Shown here piece by piece: positions 32,324-43,209 of a DNA stretch of 64,000 bases (within the stretch, counting starts at the first letter, position 1; each line of letters opens with the position of its first letter). The DNA is taken from contig NZ_LT707409.1 of NCBI RefSeq assembly GCF_900156875.1, forward strand, positions 904,113 through 968,112. Reading direction: 5' to 3'. The position numbers and the translations under genes are program-made. This DNA is from Robertmurraya dakarensis (GTDB lineage: Bacteria > Bacillota > Bacilli > Bacillales > Cytobacillaceae). The notes beneath the pieces are model-generated. The model did not search any database. It worked only from the letters and a program-made list of their open reading frames with translations, and had not been told where the DNA came from.

Positions 32324-33676
32324 TTATTGAACAGCCGTTTTTTTGGCAGTCGCTGGCCAAAATAAACCAATAACCACACCGACAATAGCTGGTAAAATCC
32401 AGCCAAGGCCAATATTGTAAAGTGGTAAATAATCCATGTAAAGCAACTTAATAGATTCAAGTATAGACAGAGCCGCACTTGGTAAACTGTCGACTAAAGC
32501 GCTGTATCCGTCGAAGATACTGACACAGAAAGTAAAGAACATGGCGGCCGCGTAAACACTCTGCTTATGGCCGAATAAAGGTGAGCAAAGGGTTAATAGA
32601 ATTAGAACAATCGCCAATGGATAGAGTAACATTAACACTGGCACAGCAAATTGAATGATATTGGTCAGACCAAAGTTAGCGATGGAAAATGATACAAGAC
32701 ATAGGATCAGAACGAACCATTTATAGCTTATTTTGGGGAAGACTCCATTGAAAAATTCGCTGCAAGCCGTAATAAGTCCGATACTCGTTTTTAGACAAGC
32801 TAGTACAATAATGATGGCCAATAGAATATTTCCAAATGATCCGAAGTAATGCTGTGCCACTGCTGCGAAGATTAAACCGCCATTATCATAAGATCCGATC
32901 GCTGATACACTTGATGCACCCATATAGGTAATCAGTCCATAAATCAGCATCATCAGTACCATGGCAAAAATGCCTGATTTCCAAGTGGCTTTCGCGATCT
33001 CCTTTGTATTCGTGATGCCTTGTCCTTTAATTGCTTGAATAACCACAATTCCGAACGCAAGTGACGCAAGTGCATCCATCGTGTTATAACCCTCTTTAAA
33101 ACCTGTTATAAAAGCTAAGCTGCTGTAGTCGCCAGTTGGATTCTGAAACTGTCCCATTGGTTTGACGATGGCAATGATAATTAATAGGAATAAAAACACT
33201 AAGAACGCAGGAGTTAAATATTTGCCGATATAGTCGATTATCTTTGCTGGATTCAAGGAGAAATAATAGACAATCGCAAAAAACACAAAGCTAAAGAGTC
33301 CTAGGTATAAGCTTCCATGAGCCGGATTGATATAAGGTTCAAACCCAACCACGAAAGGTACCGTAGCTGTACGTGGAATCGCAAAAAATGGCCCAATCGT
33401 TAAGTAAAGTGCCACTGCGAAGACAACCCCAAATAGCGGATGGACTCGCCCTGCTAACTGGCGTAATCCGCTGCTCCCAGATAAACCAAATGCTAGAATC
33501 CCCATAAATGGAAGCCCAATGGCCGTTGTGAGGAATCCAATTAATGCTGGCCAAAAATTTGTGCCAGCGAGCTGTCCCATTTGGATTGGAAAAATTAAAT
33601 TTCCCGCACCAAAAAACATCCCGAACAGCATCGTGCCAATAATGGCATAAGTAGAAAAAGATATTTTTTGCTGCAT
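32324..33676 (-). CDS. brnQ: Branched-chain amino acid transport carrier (BrnQ/LivII family)
   Basis: 450-aa sodium-coupled importer for leucine, isoleucine and valine, 12 predicted helices. Family marks include GMFFGAGNLIFPIQMGQLAG, FGLSGSSGLRQLAGRVHPLF, and GYNTMDALASLAFGIVVIQA. Length matches BrnQ/BraB (about 440). AGGAGCAAAAGT precedes the ATG. Bacilli often have several paralogues, so the exact paralogue is not claimed. No leader element such as a T-box was seen upstream. Confidence 0.92.
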   Translation of the reverse strand: MQQKISFSTYAIIGTMLFGMFFGAGNLIFPIQMGQLAGTNFWPALIGFLTTAIGLPFMGILAFGLSGSSGLRQLAGRVHPLFGVVFAVALYLTIGPFFAIPRTATVPFVVGFEPYINPAHGSLYLGLFSFVFFAIVYYFSLNPAKIIDYIGKYLTPAFLVFLFLLIIIAIVKPMGQFQNPTGDYSSLAFITGFKEGYNTMDALASLAFGIVVIQAIKGQGITNTKEIAKATWKSGIFAMVLMMLIYGLITYMGASSVSAIGSYDNGGLIFAAVAQHYFGSFGNILLAIIIVLACLKTSIGLITACSEFFNGVFPKISYKWFVLILCLVSFSIANFGLTNIIQFAVPVLMLLYPLAIVLILLTLCSPLFGHKQSVYAAAMFFTFCVSIFDGYSALVDSLPSAALSILESIKLLYMDYLPLYNIGLGWILPAIVGVVIGLFWPATAKKTAVQ

Positions 33677-33799
33677 ACTTTTGCTCCTTCTAGATGAATA
33701 TCGTTTATTTTAACACCAATACAGGCAGTAAGCTATACTAAAATAATAAATAGCATGACATTAAAGCAATAGAGTGGTGAGGCAGGCGGCAATCTTACT

Positions 33800-33966
33800 A
33801 GGGGAAAAACCGAAAGAGGCAGTGAAAGGATTCACCAAACATATTCCATTAAAGGCATTGCACAACCTGAAGAAGTCACAAATCTTGTTCTATACTTAGC
33901 TTCTGTGAATCAAGTTACTTTACTGGTGCTGAGTTTTTTGTTAATGGAGGTATCACGGAAAGGTCA
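33800..33966 (+). pseudogene. C-terminal remnant of a short-chain dehydrogenase, frameshifted
   Basis: Three frames contribute in order: AVKGFTKHIPLK, then [17 protein letters not shown], then ESSYFTGAEFFVNGGITERS. Together they match the end of classical SDR enzymes ([37 protein letters not shown]). At least two frameshifts disrupt it and the N-terminal four fifths are gone. It fills most of the gap between brnQ and the carboxypeptidase. Confidence 0.8.
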
Positions 33967-33976
33967 GGTATAAAAA

Positions 33977-34025
33977 AAACCGTACCGAAAGGCGAAAATT
34001 GAATCCTTTTTGGTACGGTTTTTCT
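33977..34025. terminator. Bidirectional terminator downstream of the M14 carboxypeptidase
   Basis: AAACCGTACC / GGTACGGTTT, 25-nt internal sequence, with A/T runs outside both arms. It serves the minus-strand peptidase gene that ends 12 nt away, and the SDR remnant. Confidence 0.75.
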
Positions 34026-34036
34026 TTATTGGTTAA

Positions 34037-35128
34037 TTAGTTGTAATCCGTCTGGTAACCTTTGATGTCTGGACGAGGGATGTCATCCCATCTATCAGCG
34101 TTAACATCGTACACTTCACCTGTTGCTAATCCATAAAGCAGATTTTGGATACCTAGGACATTATGTCGAATATTATGGCCGCGAGCTTTCTGACCTAAGT
34201 TGCCGTCACGCGTATTTCCGGATGTTTCAAAGAAAACAGCTGGGTGACTATGATTGTCTTCGTTTATACCGTCATATTCAAGGCCAAGCATCATCGCTGA
34301 AACAACACCGCCTTTTATATCAATTTCAGTGAAGCCATCTCTTGCATTGCCTGTTGTGTAACGATCAATATTCGTATACCCATAATCTTTTAAAGAATCA
34401 TACACGTATACTTGGGCTTGTCTTGTAACTTCATCATATTCTCCATTCTTAATTCCTGGAAGAGTAGGTCCACCTGGTGCTAATGAAACCCCAAGCGACA
34501 TCGTTACAGCTTCACCTGTTTGAGAATCCTTTTTTAATCCTTGGTGGTGAATATCAATTCCGAAATCTGGCTTAACTTCTGCCCAGTAGGTGAACCAAGC
34601 TAGCGATTCAACTGCTTCAAATCCATCTTTCTTCCAGTCACGGTTTAAATCGATAGAATCTTTATTTCCACGAGTATTCTTTTCACTTCCATCCGGATTA
34701 TACATAGGGATGACATAAAGCGTTAGCTCTTCTAAAACTTTCTGGATTTCCGGTGATTGGTTGCTAACATACATTTTAAGTAGTTCTAAAGTAGCTTCGG
34801 TACCATATGGCTCATTTCCGTGGATTCGGCCTTGGATCCATACTTTTTCAGGACCTTTTCCGATTTTTGCAACATATAAATCACGGCCTTCTTCACTTTT
34901 GCTATTTTCATAGCCTAATTCTTCTAACGTCTCTACTACTAACTTACCTTTACTTCTCTTTTCAAGCGATTCCAGTTCCTTAATCATGTCATCATACGTT
35001 AGAATACTAGAAATATTCGTATTCCCTTCAGTTGATGGATGATTTGCTTTGGCCAATACATAAGACGAAAAGACCGTGAGCAGCAAGCATGTACTTACTA
35101 AAAAAATAAATACCTTTTTCAAAAACAT
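34037..35128 (-). CDS. Secreted M14-family zinc carboxypeptidase
   Basis: 363 aa with a signal peptide (VFIFLVSTCLLLTVFSSYVLA). The zinc site is H-x-x-E in RIHGNEPYGTEATLEL plus the later histidine in DIHHQG. PDGSEKNTRGNKDSIDLNRD is the substrate-binding segment with the family arginine, and FFETSGNTRDG holds the probable catalytic glutamate. Expected action is removal of C-terminal residues from extracellular peptides or cell-wall stem peptides. GGGAGGTC precedes the ATG. It is the last gene before the large satellite array. Confidence 0.88.
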   Translation of the reverse strand: MFLKKVFIFLVSTCLLLTVFSSYVLAKANHPSTEGNTNISSILTYDDMIKELESLEKRSKGKLVVETLEELGYENSKSEEGRDLYVAKIGKGPEKVWIQGRIHGNEPYGTEATLELLKMYVSNQSPEIQKVLEELTLYVIPMYNPDGSEKNTRGNKDSIDLNRDWKKDGFEAVESLAWFTYWAEVKPDFGIDIHHQGLKKDSQTGEAVTMSLGVSLAPGGPTLPGIKNGEYDEVTRQAQVYVYDSLKDYGYTNIDRYTTGNARDGFTEIDIKGGVVSAMMLGLEYDGINEDNHSHPAVFFETSGNTRDGNLGQKARGHNIRHNVLGIQNLLYGLATGEVYDVNADRWDDIPRPDIKGYQTDYN

Positions 35129-35836
35129 GACCTCCCATTCAAATTTTGTGATATGTACGAATTGAAGTGGTGAAATCTAGCAATCTCCACTTCAATTGTA
35201 TTGGTAATTAGTATAATTCAATATCAATAATGGAAAACACACCCATAAATTACTAATTTTGTAGTAAACTAATATGAATACTTAGTTTTATGGGGATTTG
35301 TTCCTTTATATTACGGTTGAATGGTATTTACAGAAAGTTTAGATAACTAATTTTACCTATAAAAAGAATATGATTTTAGGAATAAGAGCAAGAGAAATTA
35401 GTACATAGACTCATTTTATAAAAGGAAAAAAATAGAAAATGAATAGAAAGTACTAACGTGAATTTTTTAAAAAATTGAGAACGTTCAATTAGGTGTTTAC
35501 GAGTTTAAAGCCGTTGTAATCATGGGAGGCAAAAGTGGGGAATAAAAAGCGTTATATCACTTACAATAATTGATGCATATTTAATTAGTCTTTTTGTATC
35601 ATGCCTTGAAAAGGACTGTTATACTCATTAATATTAGTGAATATATGAATAGATTAATAATTTTAAGTAAGATTGGAGATGAATTTTTATATACAAATTT
35701 GGCGATAAAAAGGCAGTAATTGTTCAATAAAAGGTTTCAAAGTATATTTTTATAAAAAGGGATTAGAAAATGTGGAAACAAATATAATGATAACTCTAAT
35801 CACTTCAATTTTTCCGTTTGTTTATTTAATATAATT
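35129..35836. other. AT-rich intergenic region left of the satellite
   Basis: About 700 bp without a credible gene. It contains the 16-bp palindrome AATTTTTTAAAAAATT at 35462-35477 and, at about 35483-35550, a short open stretch NVQLGVYEFKAVVIMGGKSG that may be a gene remnant but was not identified. Nothing else was recognised. Confidence 0.5.
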
Positions 35837-38800
35837 GAGTCTAAATGCGAAGTTTATACGGACTCTAGCAAGAGAAAACCTTGGCTTTGAGTCTGAATCC
35901 GGAGGTTATTCGGACTCCAGCAAGAGGACATCCAGGAATTGAGTCTGAATGCGAAGTTTATTCGGACTCTAGCAAGAGGAAACCCTGGCTTTAAGTCTGA
36001 ATCCGGAGGTTATTCGGACTCCAGTCAGAGGAACCCCAGTCACTGAGTCTGAATCCGGAGGCTATTCGGACTCCAGTCAGAGAAACCCCAGTCACTGAGT
36101 CTGAATCCGAAGATCATTCGGACACCAGCAAGAGGACATCCAGGAATTGAGTCTGAATGCGAAGTTTATTCGAACTCTAGCAAGAGAAAACCTTGGCTTT
36201 GAGTCTGAATCCGGAGGCTATTCGGACTCCAGTCAGAGGAACCCCAGTCACTGAGTCTGAATCCGAAGGTCATTCGGACACCAGCAAGAGGACATCCAGG
36301 AATTGAGTCTAAATGCGAAGTTTATACGGACTCTAGCAAGAGAAAACCCAGGCTTTGAGTCTGAATCCGGAGGTTATTCGGACTCCAGTCAGAGGAACCC
36401 CAGTCACTGAGTCTGAATCCGAAGATCATTCGGACACCAGCAAGAGGACATCCAGGAATTGAGTCTGAATGCGAAGTTTATTCGGACTCTAGCAAGAGAA
36501 AACCCTGGCTTTGAGTCTGAATCCGGAGGCTATTCGGACTCCAGTCAGAGGAACCCCAGTCACTGAGTCTGAATCCGAAGGTCATTCGGACACCAGCAAG
36601 AGGACATCCAGGAATTGAGTCTGAATGCGAAGTTTATTCGGACTCTAGCAAGAGAAAACCCTGGCTTTGAGTCTGAATCCGGAGGCTATTCGGACTCCAG
36701 TCAGAGGAACCCCAGTCACTGAGTCTGAATCCGAAGGTCATTCGGACACCAGCAAGAGGACATCCAGGAATTGAGTCTGAATGCGAAGTTTATTCGGACT
36801 CTAGCAAGAGAAAACCCTGGCTTTGAGTCTGAATCCGGAGGCTATTCGGACTCCAGTCAGAGGAACCCCAGTCACTGAGTCTGAATCCGAAGGTCATTCG
36901 GACACCAGCAAGAGGACATCCAGGAATTGAGTCTGAATGCGAAGTTTATTCGGACTCTAGCAAGAGAAAACCCTGGCTTTGAGTCTGAATCCGGAGGCTA
37001 TTCGGACTCCAGTCAGAGGAACCCCAGTCACTGAGTCTGAATCCGAAGGTCATTCGGACACCAGCAAGAGGACATCCAGGAATTGAGTCTGAATGCGAAG
37101 TTTATTCGGACTCTAGCAAGAGAAAACCCTGGCTTTGAGTCTGAATCCGGAGGCTATTCGGACTCCAGTCAGAGGAACCCCAGTCACTGAGTCTGAATCC
37201 GAAGGTCATTCGGACACCAGCAAGAGGACATCCAGGAATTGAGTCTGAATGCGAAGTTTATTCGGACTCTAGCAAGAGAAAACCCTGGCTTTGAGTCTGA
37301 ATCCGGAGGCTATTCGGACTCCAGTCAGAGGAACCCCAGTCACTGAGTCTGAATCCGAAGGTCATTCGGACACCAGCAAGAGGACATCCAGGAATTGAGT
37401 CTGAATGCGAAGTTTATTCGGACTCTAGCAAGAGAAAACCCTGGCTTTGAGTCTGAATCCGGAGGCTATTCGGACTCCAGTCAGAGGAACCCCAGTCACT
37501 GAGTCTGAATCCGAAGGTCATTCGGACACCAGCAAGAGGACATCCAGGAATTGAGTCTGAATGCGAAGTTTATTCGGACTCTAGCAAGAGAAAACCCTGG
37601 CTTTGAGTCTGAATCCGGAGGCTATTCGGACTCCAGTCAGAGGAACCCCAGTCACTGAGTCTGAATCCGAAGGTCATTCGGACACCAGCAAGAGGACATC
37701 CAGGAATTGAGTCTGAATGCGAAGTTTATTCGGACTCTAGCAAGAGAAAACCCTGGCTTTGAGTCTGAATCCGGAGGCTATTCGGACTCCAGTCAGAGGA
37801 ACCCCAGTCACTGAGTCTGAATCCGAAGGTCATTCGGACACCAGCAAGAGGACATCCAGGAATTGAGTCTGAATGCGAAGTTTATTCGGACTCTAGCAAG
37901 AGAAAACCCTGGCTTTGAGTCTGAATCCGGAGGCTATTCGGACTCCAGTCAGAGGAACCCCAGTCACTGAGTCTGAATCCGAAGGTCATTCGGACACCAG
38001 CAAGAGGACATCCAGGAATTGAGTCTGAATGCGAAGTTTATTCGGACTCTAGCAAGAGAAAACCCTGGCTTTGAGTCTGAATCCGGAGGCTATTCGGACT
38101 CCAGTCAGAGGAACCCCAGTCACTGAGTCTGAATCCGAAGGTCATTCGGACACCAGCAAGAGGACATCCAGGAATTGAGTCTGAATGCGAAGTTTATTCG
38201 GACTCTAGCAAGAGAAAACCCTGGCTTTGAGTCTGAATCCGGAGGCTATTCGGACTCCAGTCAGAGGAACCCCAGTCACTGAGTCTGAATCCGAAGGTCA
38301 TTCGGACACCAGCAAGAGGACATCCAGGAATTGAGTCTGAATGCGAAGTTTATTCGGACTCTAGCAAGAGAAAACCCTGGCTTTGAGTCTGAATCCGGAG
38401 GCTATTCGGACTCCAGTCAGAGGAACCCCAGTCACTGAGTCTGAATCCGAAGATCATTCGGACACCAGCAAGAGGACATCCAGGAATTGAGTCTGAATGC
38501 GAAGTTTATTCGGACTCTAGCAAGAGAAAACCTTGGCTTTGAGTCTGAATCCGGAGGCTATTCGGACTCCAGTCAGAGGAACCCCAGTCACTGAGTCTGA
38601 ATCCGAAGGTCATTCGGACACCAGCAAGAGGACATCCAGGAATTGAGTCTAAATGCGAAGTTTATACGGACTCTAGCAAGAGAAAACCCAGGCTTTGAGT
38701 CTGAATCCGGAGGTTATTCGGACTCCAGTCAGAGGAACCCCAGTCACTGAGTCTGAATCCGAAGATCATTCGGACACCAGCAAGAGGACATCCAGGAATT

Positions 38801-41800
38801 GAGTCTGAATGCGAAGTTTATTCGGACTCTAGCAAGAGAAAACCCTGGCTTTGAGTCTGAATCCGGAGGCTATTCGGACTCCAGTCAGAGGAACCCCAGT
38901 CACTGAGTCTGAATCCGAAGGTCATTCGGACACCAGCAAGAGGACATCCAGGAATTGAGTCTGAATGCGAAGTTTATTCGGACTCTAGCAAGAGAAAACC
39001 CTGGCTTTGAGTCTGAATCCGGAGGCTATTCGGACTCCAGTCAGAGGAACCCCAGTCACTGAGTCTGAATCCGAAGGTCATTCGGACACCAGCAAGAGGA
39101 CATCCAGGAATTGAGTCTGAATGCGAAGTTTATTCGGACTCTAGCAAGAGAAAACCCTGGCTTTGAGTCTGAATCCGGAGGCTATTCGGACTCCAGTCAG
39201 AGGAACCCCAGTCACTGAGTCTGAATCCGAAGGTCATTCGGACACCAGCAAGAGGACATCCAGGAATTGAGTCTGAATGCGAAGTTTATTCGGACTCTAG
39301 CAAGAGAAAACCCTGGCTTTGAGTCTGAATCCGGAGGCTATTCGGACTCCAGTCAGAGGAACCCCAGTCACTGAGTCTGAATCCGAAGGTCATTCGGACA
39401 CCAGCAAGAGGACATCCAGGAATTGAGTCTGAATGCGAAGTTTATTCGGACTCTAGCAAGAGAAAACCCTGGCTTTGAGTCTGAATCCGGAGGCTATTCG
39501 GACTCCAGTCAGAGGAACCCCAGTCACTGAGTCTGAATCCGAAGGTCATTCGGACACCAGCAAGAGGACATCCAGGAATTGAGTCTGAATGCGAAGTTTA
39601 TTCGGACTCTAGCAAGAGAAAACCCTGGCTTTGAGTCTGAATCCGGAGGCTATTCGGACTCCAGTCAGAGGAACCCCAGTCACTGAGTCTGAATCCGAAG
39701 GTCATTCGGACACCAGCAAGAGGACATCCAGGAATTGAGTCTGAATGCGAAGTTTATTCGGACTCTAGCAAGAGAAAACCCTGGCTTTGAGTCTGAATCC
39801 GGAGGCTATTCGGACTCCAGTCAGAGGAACCCCAGTCACTGAGTCTGAATCCGAAGGTCATTCGGACACCAGCAAGAGGACATCCAGGAATTGAGTCTGA
39901 ATGCGAAGTTTATTCGGACTCTAGCAAGAGAAAACCCTGGCTTTGAGTCTGAATCCGGAGGCTATTCGGACTCCAGTCAGAGGAACCCCAGTCACTGAGT
40001 CTGAATCCGAAGGTCATTCGGACACCAGCAAGAGGACATCCAGGAATTGAGTCTGAATGCGAAGTTTATTCGGACTCTAGCAAGAGAAAACCCTGGCTTT
40101 GAGTCTGAATCCGGAGGCTATTCGGACTCCAGTCAGAGGAACCCCAGTCACTGAGTCTGAATCCGAAGGTCATTCGGACACCAGCAAGAGGACATCCAGG
40201 AATTGAGTCTGAATGCGAAGTTTATTCGGACTCTAGCAAGAGAAAACCCTGGCTTTGAGTCTGAATCCGGAGGCTATTCGGACTCCAGTCAGAGGAACCC
40301 CAGTCACTGAGTCTGAATCCGAAGGTCATTCGGACACCAGCAAGAGGACATCCAGGAATTGAGTCTGAATGCGAAGTTTATTCGGACTCTAGCAAGAGAA
40401 AACCCTGGCTTTGAGTCTGAATCCGGAGGCTATTCGGACTCCAGTCAGAGGAACCCCAGTCACTGAGTCTGAATCCGAAGGTCATTCGGACACCAGCAAG
40501 AGGACATCCAGGAATTGAGTCTGAATGCGAAGTTTATTCGGACTCTAGCAAGAGAAAACCCTGGCTTTGAGTCTGAATCCGGAGGCTATTCGGACTCCAG
40601 TCAGAGGAACCCCAGTCACTGAGTCTGAATCCGAAGGTCATTCGGACACCAGCAAGAGGACATCCAGGAATTGAGTCTGAATGCGAAGTTTATTCGGACT
40701 CTAGCAAGAGAAAACCCTGGCTTTGAGTCTGAATCCGGAGGCTATTCGGACTCCAGTCAGAGGAACCCCAGTCACTGAGTCTGAATCCGAAGGTCATTCG
40801 GACACCAGCAAGAGGACATCCAGGAATTGAGTCTGAATGCGAAGTTTATTCGGACTCTAGCAAGAGAAAACCCTGGCTTTGAGTCTGAATCCGGAGGCTA
40901 TTCGGACTCCAGTCAGAGGAACCCCAGTCACTGAGTCTGAATCCGAAGGTCATTCGGACACCAGCAAGAGGACATCCAGGAATTGAGTCTGAATGCGAAG
41001 TTTATTCGGACTCTAGCAAGAGAAAACCCTGGCTTTGAGTCTGAATCCGGAGGCTATTCGGACTCCAGTCAGAGGAACCCCAGTCACTGAGTCTGAATCC
41101 GAAGGTCATTCGGACACCAGCAAGAGGACATCCAGGAATTGAGTCTGAATGCGAAGTTTATTCGGACTCTAGCAAGAGAAAACCCTGGCTTTGAGTCTGA
41201 ATCCGGAGGCTATTCGGACTCCAGTCAGAGGAACCCCAGTCACTGAGTCTGAATCCGAAGGTCATTCGGACACCAGCAAGAGGACATCCAGGAATTGAGT
41301 CTGAATGCGAAGTTTATTCGGACTCTAGCAAGAGAAAACCCTGGCTTTGAGTCTGAATCCGGAGGCTATTCGGACTCCAGTCAGAGGAACCCCAGTCACT
41401 GAGTCTGAATCCGAAGGTCATTCGGACACCAGCAAGAGGACATCCAGGAATTGAGTCTGAATGCGAAGTTTATTCGGACTCTAGCAAGAGAAAACCCTGG
41501 CTTTGAGTCTGAATCCGGAGGCTATTCGGACTCCAGTCAGAGGAACCCCAGTCACTGAGTCTGAATCCGAAGGTCATTCGGACACCAGCAAGAGGACATC
41601 CAGGAATTGAGTCTGAATGCGAAGTTTATTCGGACTCTAGCAAGAGAAAACCCTGGCTTTGAGTCTGAATCCGGAGGCTATTCGGACTCCAGTCAGAGGA
41701 ACCCCAGTCACTGAGTCTGAATCCGAAGGTCATTCGGACACCAGCAAGAGGACATCCAGGAATTGAGTCTGAATGCGAAGTTTATTCGGACTCTAGCAAG

Positions 41801-42066
41801 AGAAAACCCTGGCTTTGAGTCTGAATCCGGAGGCTATTCGGACTCCAGTCAGAGGAACCCCAGTCACTGAGTCTGAATCCGAAGGTCATTCGGACACCAG
41901 CAAGAGGACATCCAGGAATTGAGTCTGAATGCGAAGTTTATTCGGACTCTAGCAAGAGAAAACCCTGGCTTTGAGTCTGAATCCGGAGGCTATTCGGACT
42001 CCAGTCAGAGGAACCCCAGTCACTGAGTCTGAATCCGAAGGTCATTCGGACTCCAGCAAGAGGATA
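35837..42066. repeat. Giant palindromic satellite: 119 full 52-bp units plus one partial, 156-bp higher-order repeat
   Basis: Every unit opens with GAGTCTGAAT, has a 9-nt loop and continues ATTCGGACTC, so it can form a stem of about 10 bp with one G-T pair. A linker of 23 nt follows. Three unit types alternate in fixed order. A has loop GCGAAGTTT and linker ending CCCTGGCTTT. B has CCGGAGGCT and CCCCAGTCACT. C has CCGAAGGTC, arm GGACAC (one stem mismatch) and CCAGGAATT. A-B-C is 156 bp and repeats 38 times from 36149. The first start (35837) and last start (42025) are exactly 119 x 52 bp apart, so there are no net indels. Stop codons occur in every frame and no gene lies inside. Early units differ most, while the centre is almost uniform. 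Confidence 0.97.
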
Positions 42067-42197
42067 TCAATACAGTCATTCCCAATCTACTAATTAGCAA
42101 AAGTTCTAGGAAGATAATTGAGTTACCGATGATGTGATATGGCTGAACATCCGGTCATTTGAAGGAAGAAGGGTACATTTAGGAGAGGGTGAGTTAA

Positions 42198-42350
42198 GTG
42201 AGTATTTTCCTTTTTTTCATCATTCATCTATTAATTGGATTATTATTAATATACTTCCATGGAAAATTACCCAATGCATTGAGTACGTTTGCTTTTATTT
42301 TTTTCATTATGAGTATTCTATACTGGGGATTTGTATTAGTGAGATCCTAA
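42198..42350 (+). CDS. Two-helix membrane microprotein, 50 aa
   Basis: GTG start behind AGGAGAGGGTGA. Sequence begins MSIFLFFIIHLLIGLLLIYF, then GKLPNALSTFAFIFFIMSIL ending with VLVRS: two membrane helices joined by a short polar turn. A longer frame overlapping it in another phase has no comparable ribosome binding site and is taken as a shadow. It lies 130 bp right of the satellite. Function unknown. Confidence 0.6.
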   Translation: MSIFLFFIIHLLIGLLLIYFHGKLPNALSTFAFIFFIMSILYWGFVLVRS

Positions 42351-42439
42351 TAGTTAGGTTAAAAGAAATCAAGAAGTTTTGAAACTTTTGACTAATAAGT
42401 TCGTAAAAATAATTGAAACTTAATAAGCGGGGTGTAGTT

Positions 42440-42760
42440 TTGCAAACTAATAGTCAAACGTCTCAGAAATTAGAAACTTCAACTAAAAAGGAGCTAAGCT
42501 TGAGAAAATTATTAAATGTAATAGGACTCTTCATCTTTGGCGGAATTGCGTTAACCCTTGTCACAAGTCCAGTTTATTCGGATGAAATCGGCAATTTTCT
42601 ATTATTTTTCTTGGGAAGTGCCAGCATCTATTACCTTTTAGTGAATATCTATTTTCAAGGTGGATTATGGAGAAAAGTGTTCTTTGCAGCACTGTTGATC
42701 CTAGGTGGTTTTAGTATAGTGATGGCAATCTACCTTTCTACTAACCCAATTCCACATTAA
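42440..42760 (+). CDS. Three-helix membrane protein, 106 aa
   Basis: TTG start 6 nt after GGGGTG; an upstream TTG at 42413 lacks a ribosome binding site. A polar N-terminus (QTNSQTSQKLETSTKKELSL) precedes hydrophobic helices at about residues 28-46, 54-74 and 80-100. Own terminator at 42782. Family not recognised. Confidence 0.6.
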   Translation: MQTNSQTSQKLETSTKKELSLRKLLNVIGLFIFGGIALTLVTSPVYSDEIGNFLLFFLGSASIYYLLVNIYFQGGLWRKVFFAALLILGGFSIVMAIYLSTNPIPH

Positions 42761-42781
42761 TGTGTTTGCAAACTGGGATAC

Positions 42782-42819
42782 AGAGCCGTAAATCATTAAA
42801 ATGATTAAGGCTCTTTTTT
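42782..42819 (+). terminator. Terminator after the 106-aa membrane protein
   Basis: AGAGCC / GGCTCT outer stem, AATCAT / ATGATT inner stem, then six Ts. Confidence 0.85.
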
Positions 42820-42948
42820 CTGCAGTGCGGTTTTAGTAAAGGTTATTCTTTTCCAGAAAACATAAGGAGATACGATGAATACATGTGTGAACCATATTTT
42901 TATAAAGGATAAGCTTCTTTTGTGTTGAAATATATTGGGGGGTCTATT

Positions 42949-43182
42949 TTGATAAAAATCTTACAGATTACATTTTCGATAATCGCTCTAATGTTTCTAA
43001 TATATGAAATGTTTAGCAGAAATTTCGCAGTCCAGCCACTTGTCATCTTTTTCTTAGGTCTAGCATTACTGATGATGGGAATACGCGAACTGCAGCAGGA
43101 ACGGAAAATAACAGGAGGACTGCTCATTGTAGTTTTTCTACTCTCTTTATTCGTTTCTATTAAAAGTGTTCTGTTGAATTAA
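42949..43182 (+). CDS. DUF3953 (YczI-like) small membrane protein
   Basis: 77 aa from a TTG behind GGGGGG. Two or three helices: IKILQITFSIIALMFLIYEM, QPLVIFFLGLALLMMGIREL (with the QQERK turn) and GGLLIVVFLLSLFVSIKSVL. The RNFAVQPLVIFFLGLALLMM / GIRELQQERK pattern is typical of DUF3953 proteins such as B. subtilis YczI. Function unknown in all cases. Confidence 0.7.
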   Translation: MIKILQITFSIIALMFLIYEMFSRNFAVQPLVIFFLGLALLMMGIRELQQERKITGGLLIVVFLLSLFVSIKSVLLN

Positions 43183-43209
43183 CAGAGGTGACGTAGGATA
43201 GTATTCATA

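Noticed and set aside
35837-42066. CRISPR array
   Set aside because: The parts between the conserved GAGTCTGAAT blocks are not unique: they recur as three fixed types. No cas genes are near, and the period is a pure tandem of 52 bp.
35837-42066. Repeat-domain surface protein
   Set aside because: 52 is not a multiple of 3, so the frame rotates with each unit, and TGA GTC TGA appears in every frame within three units. The minus strand also has TAA/TAG in each type.
42134-42382. 82-codon plus-strand frame right of the array
   Set aside because: Overlaps the better-supported 50-aa membrane protein at 42198 in another phase and has no ribosome binding site.
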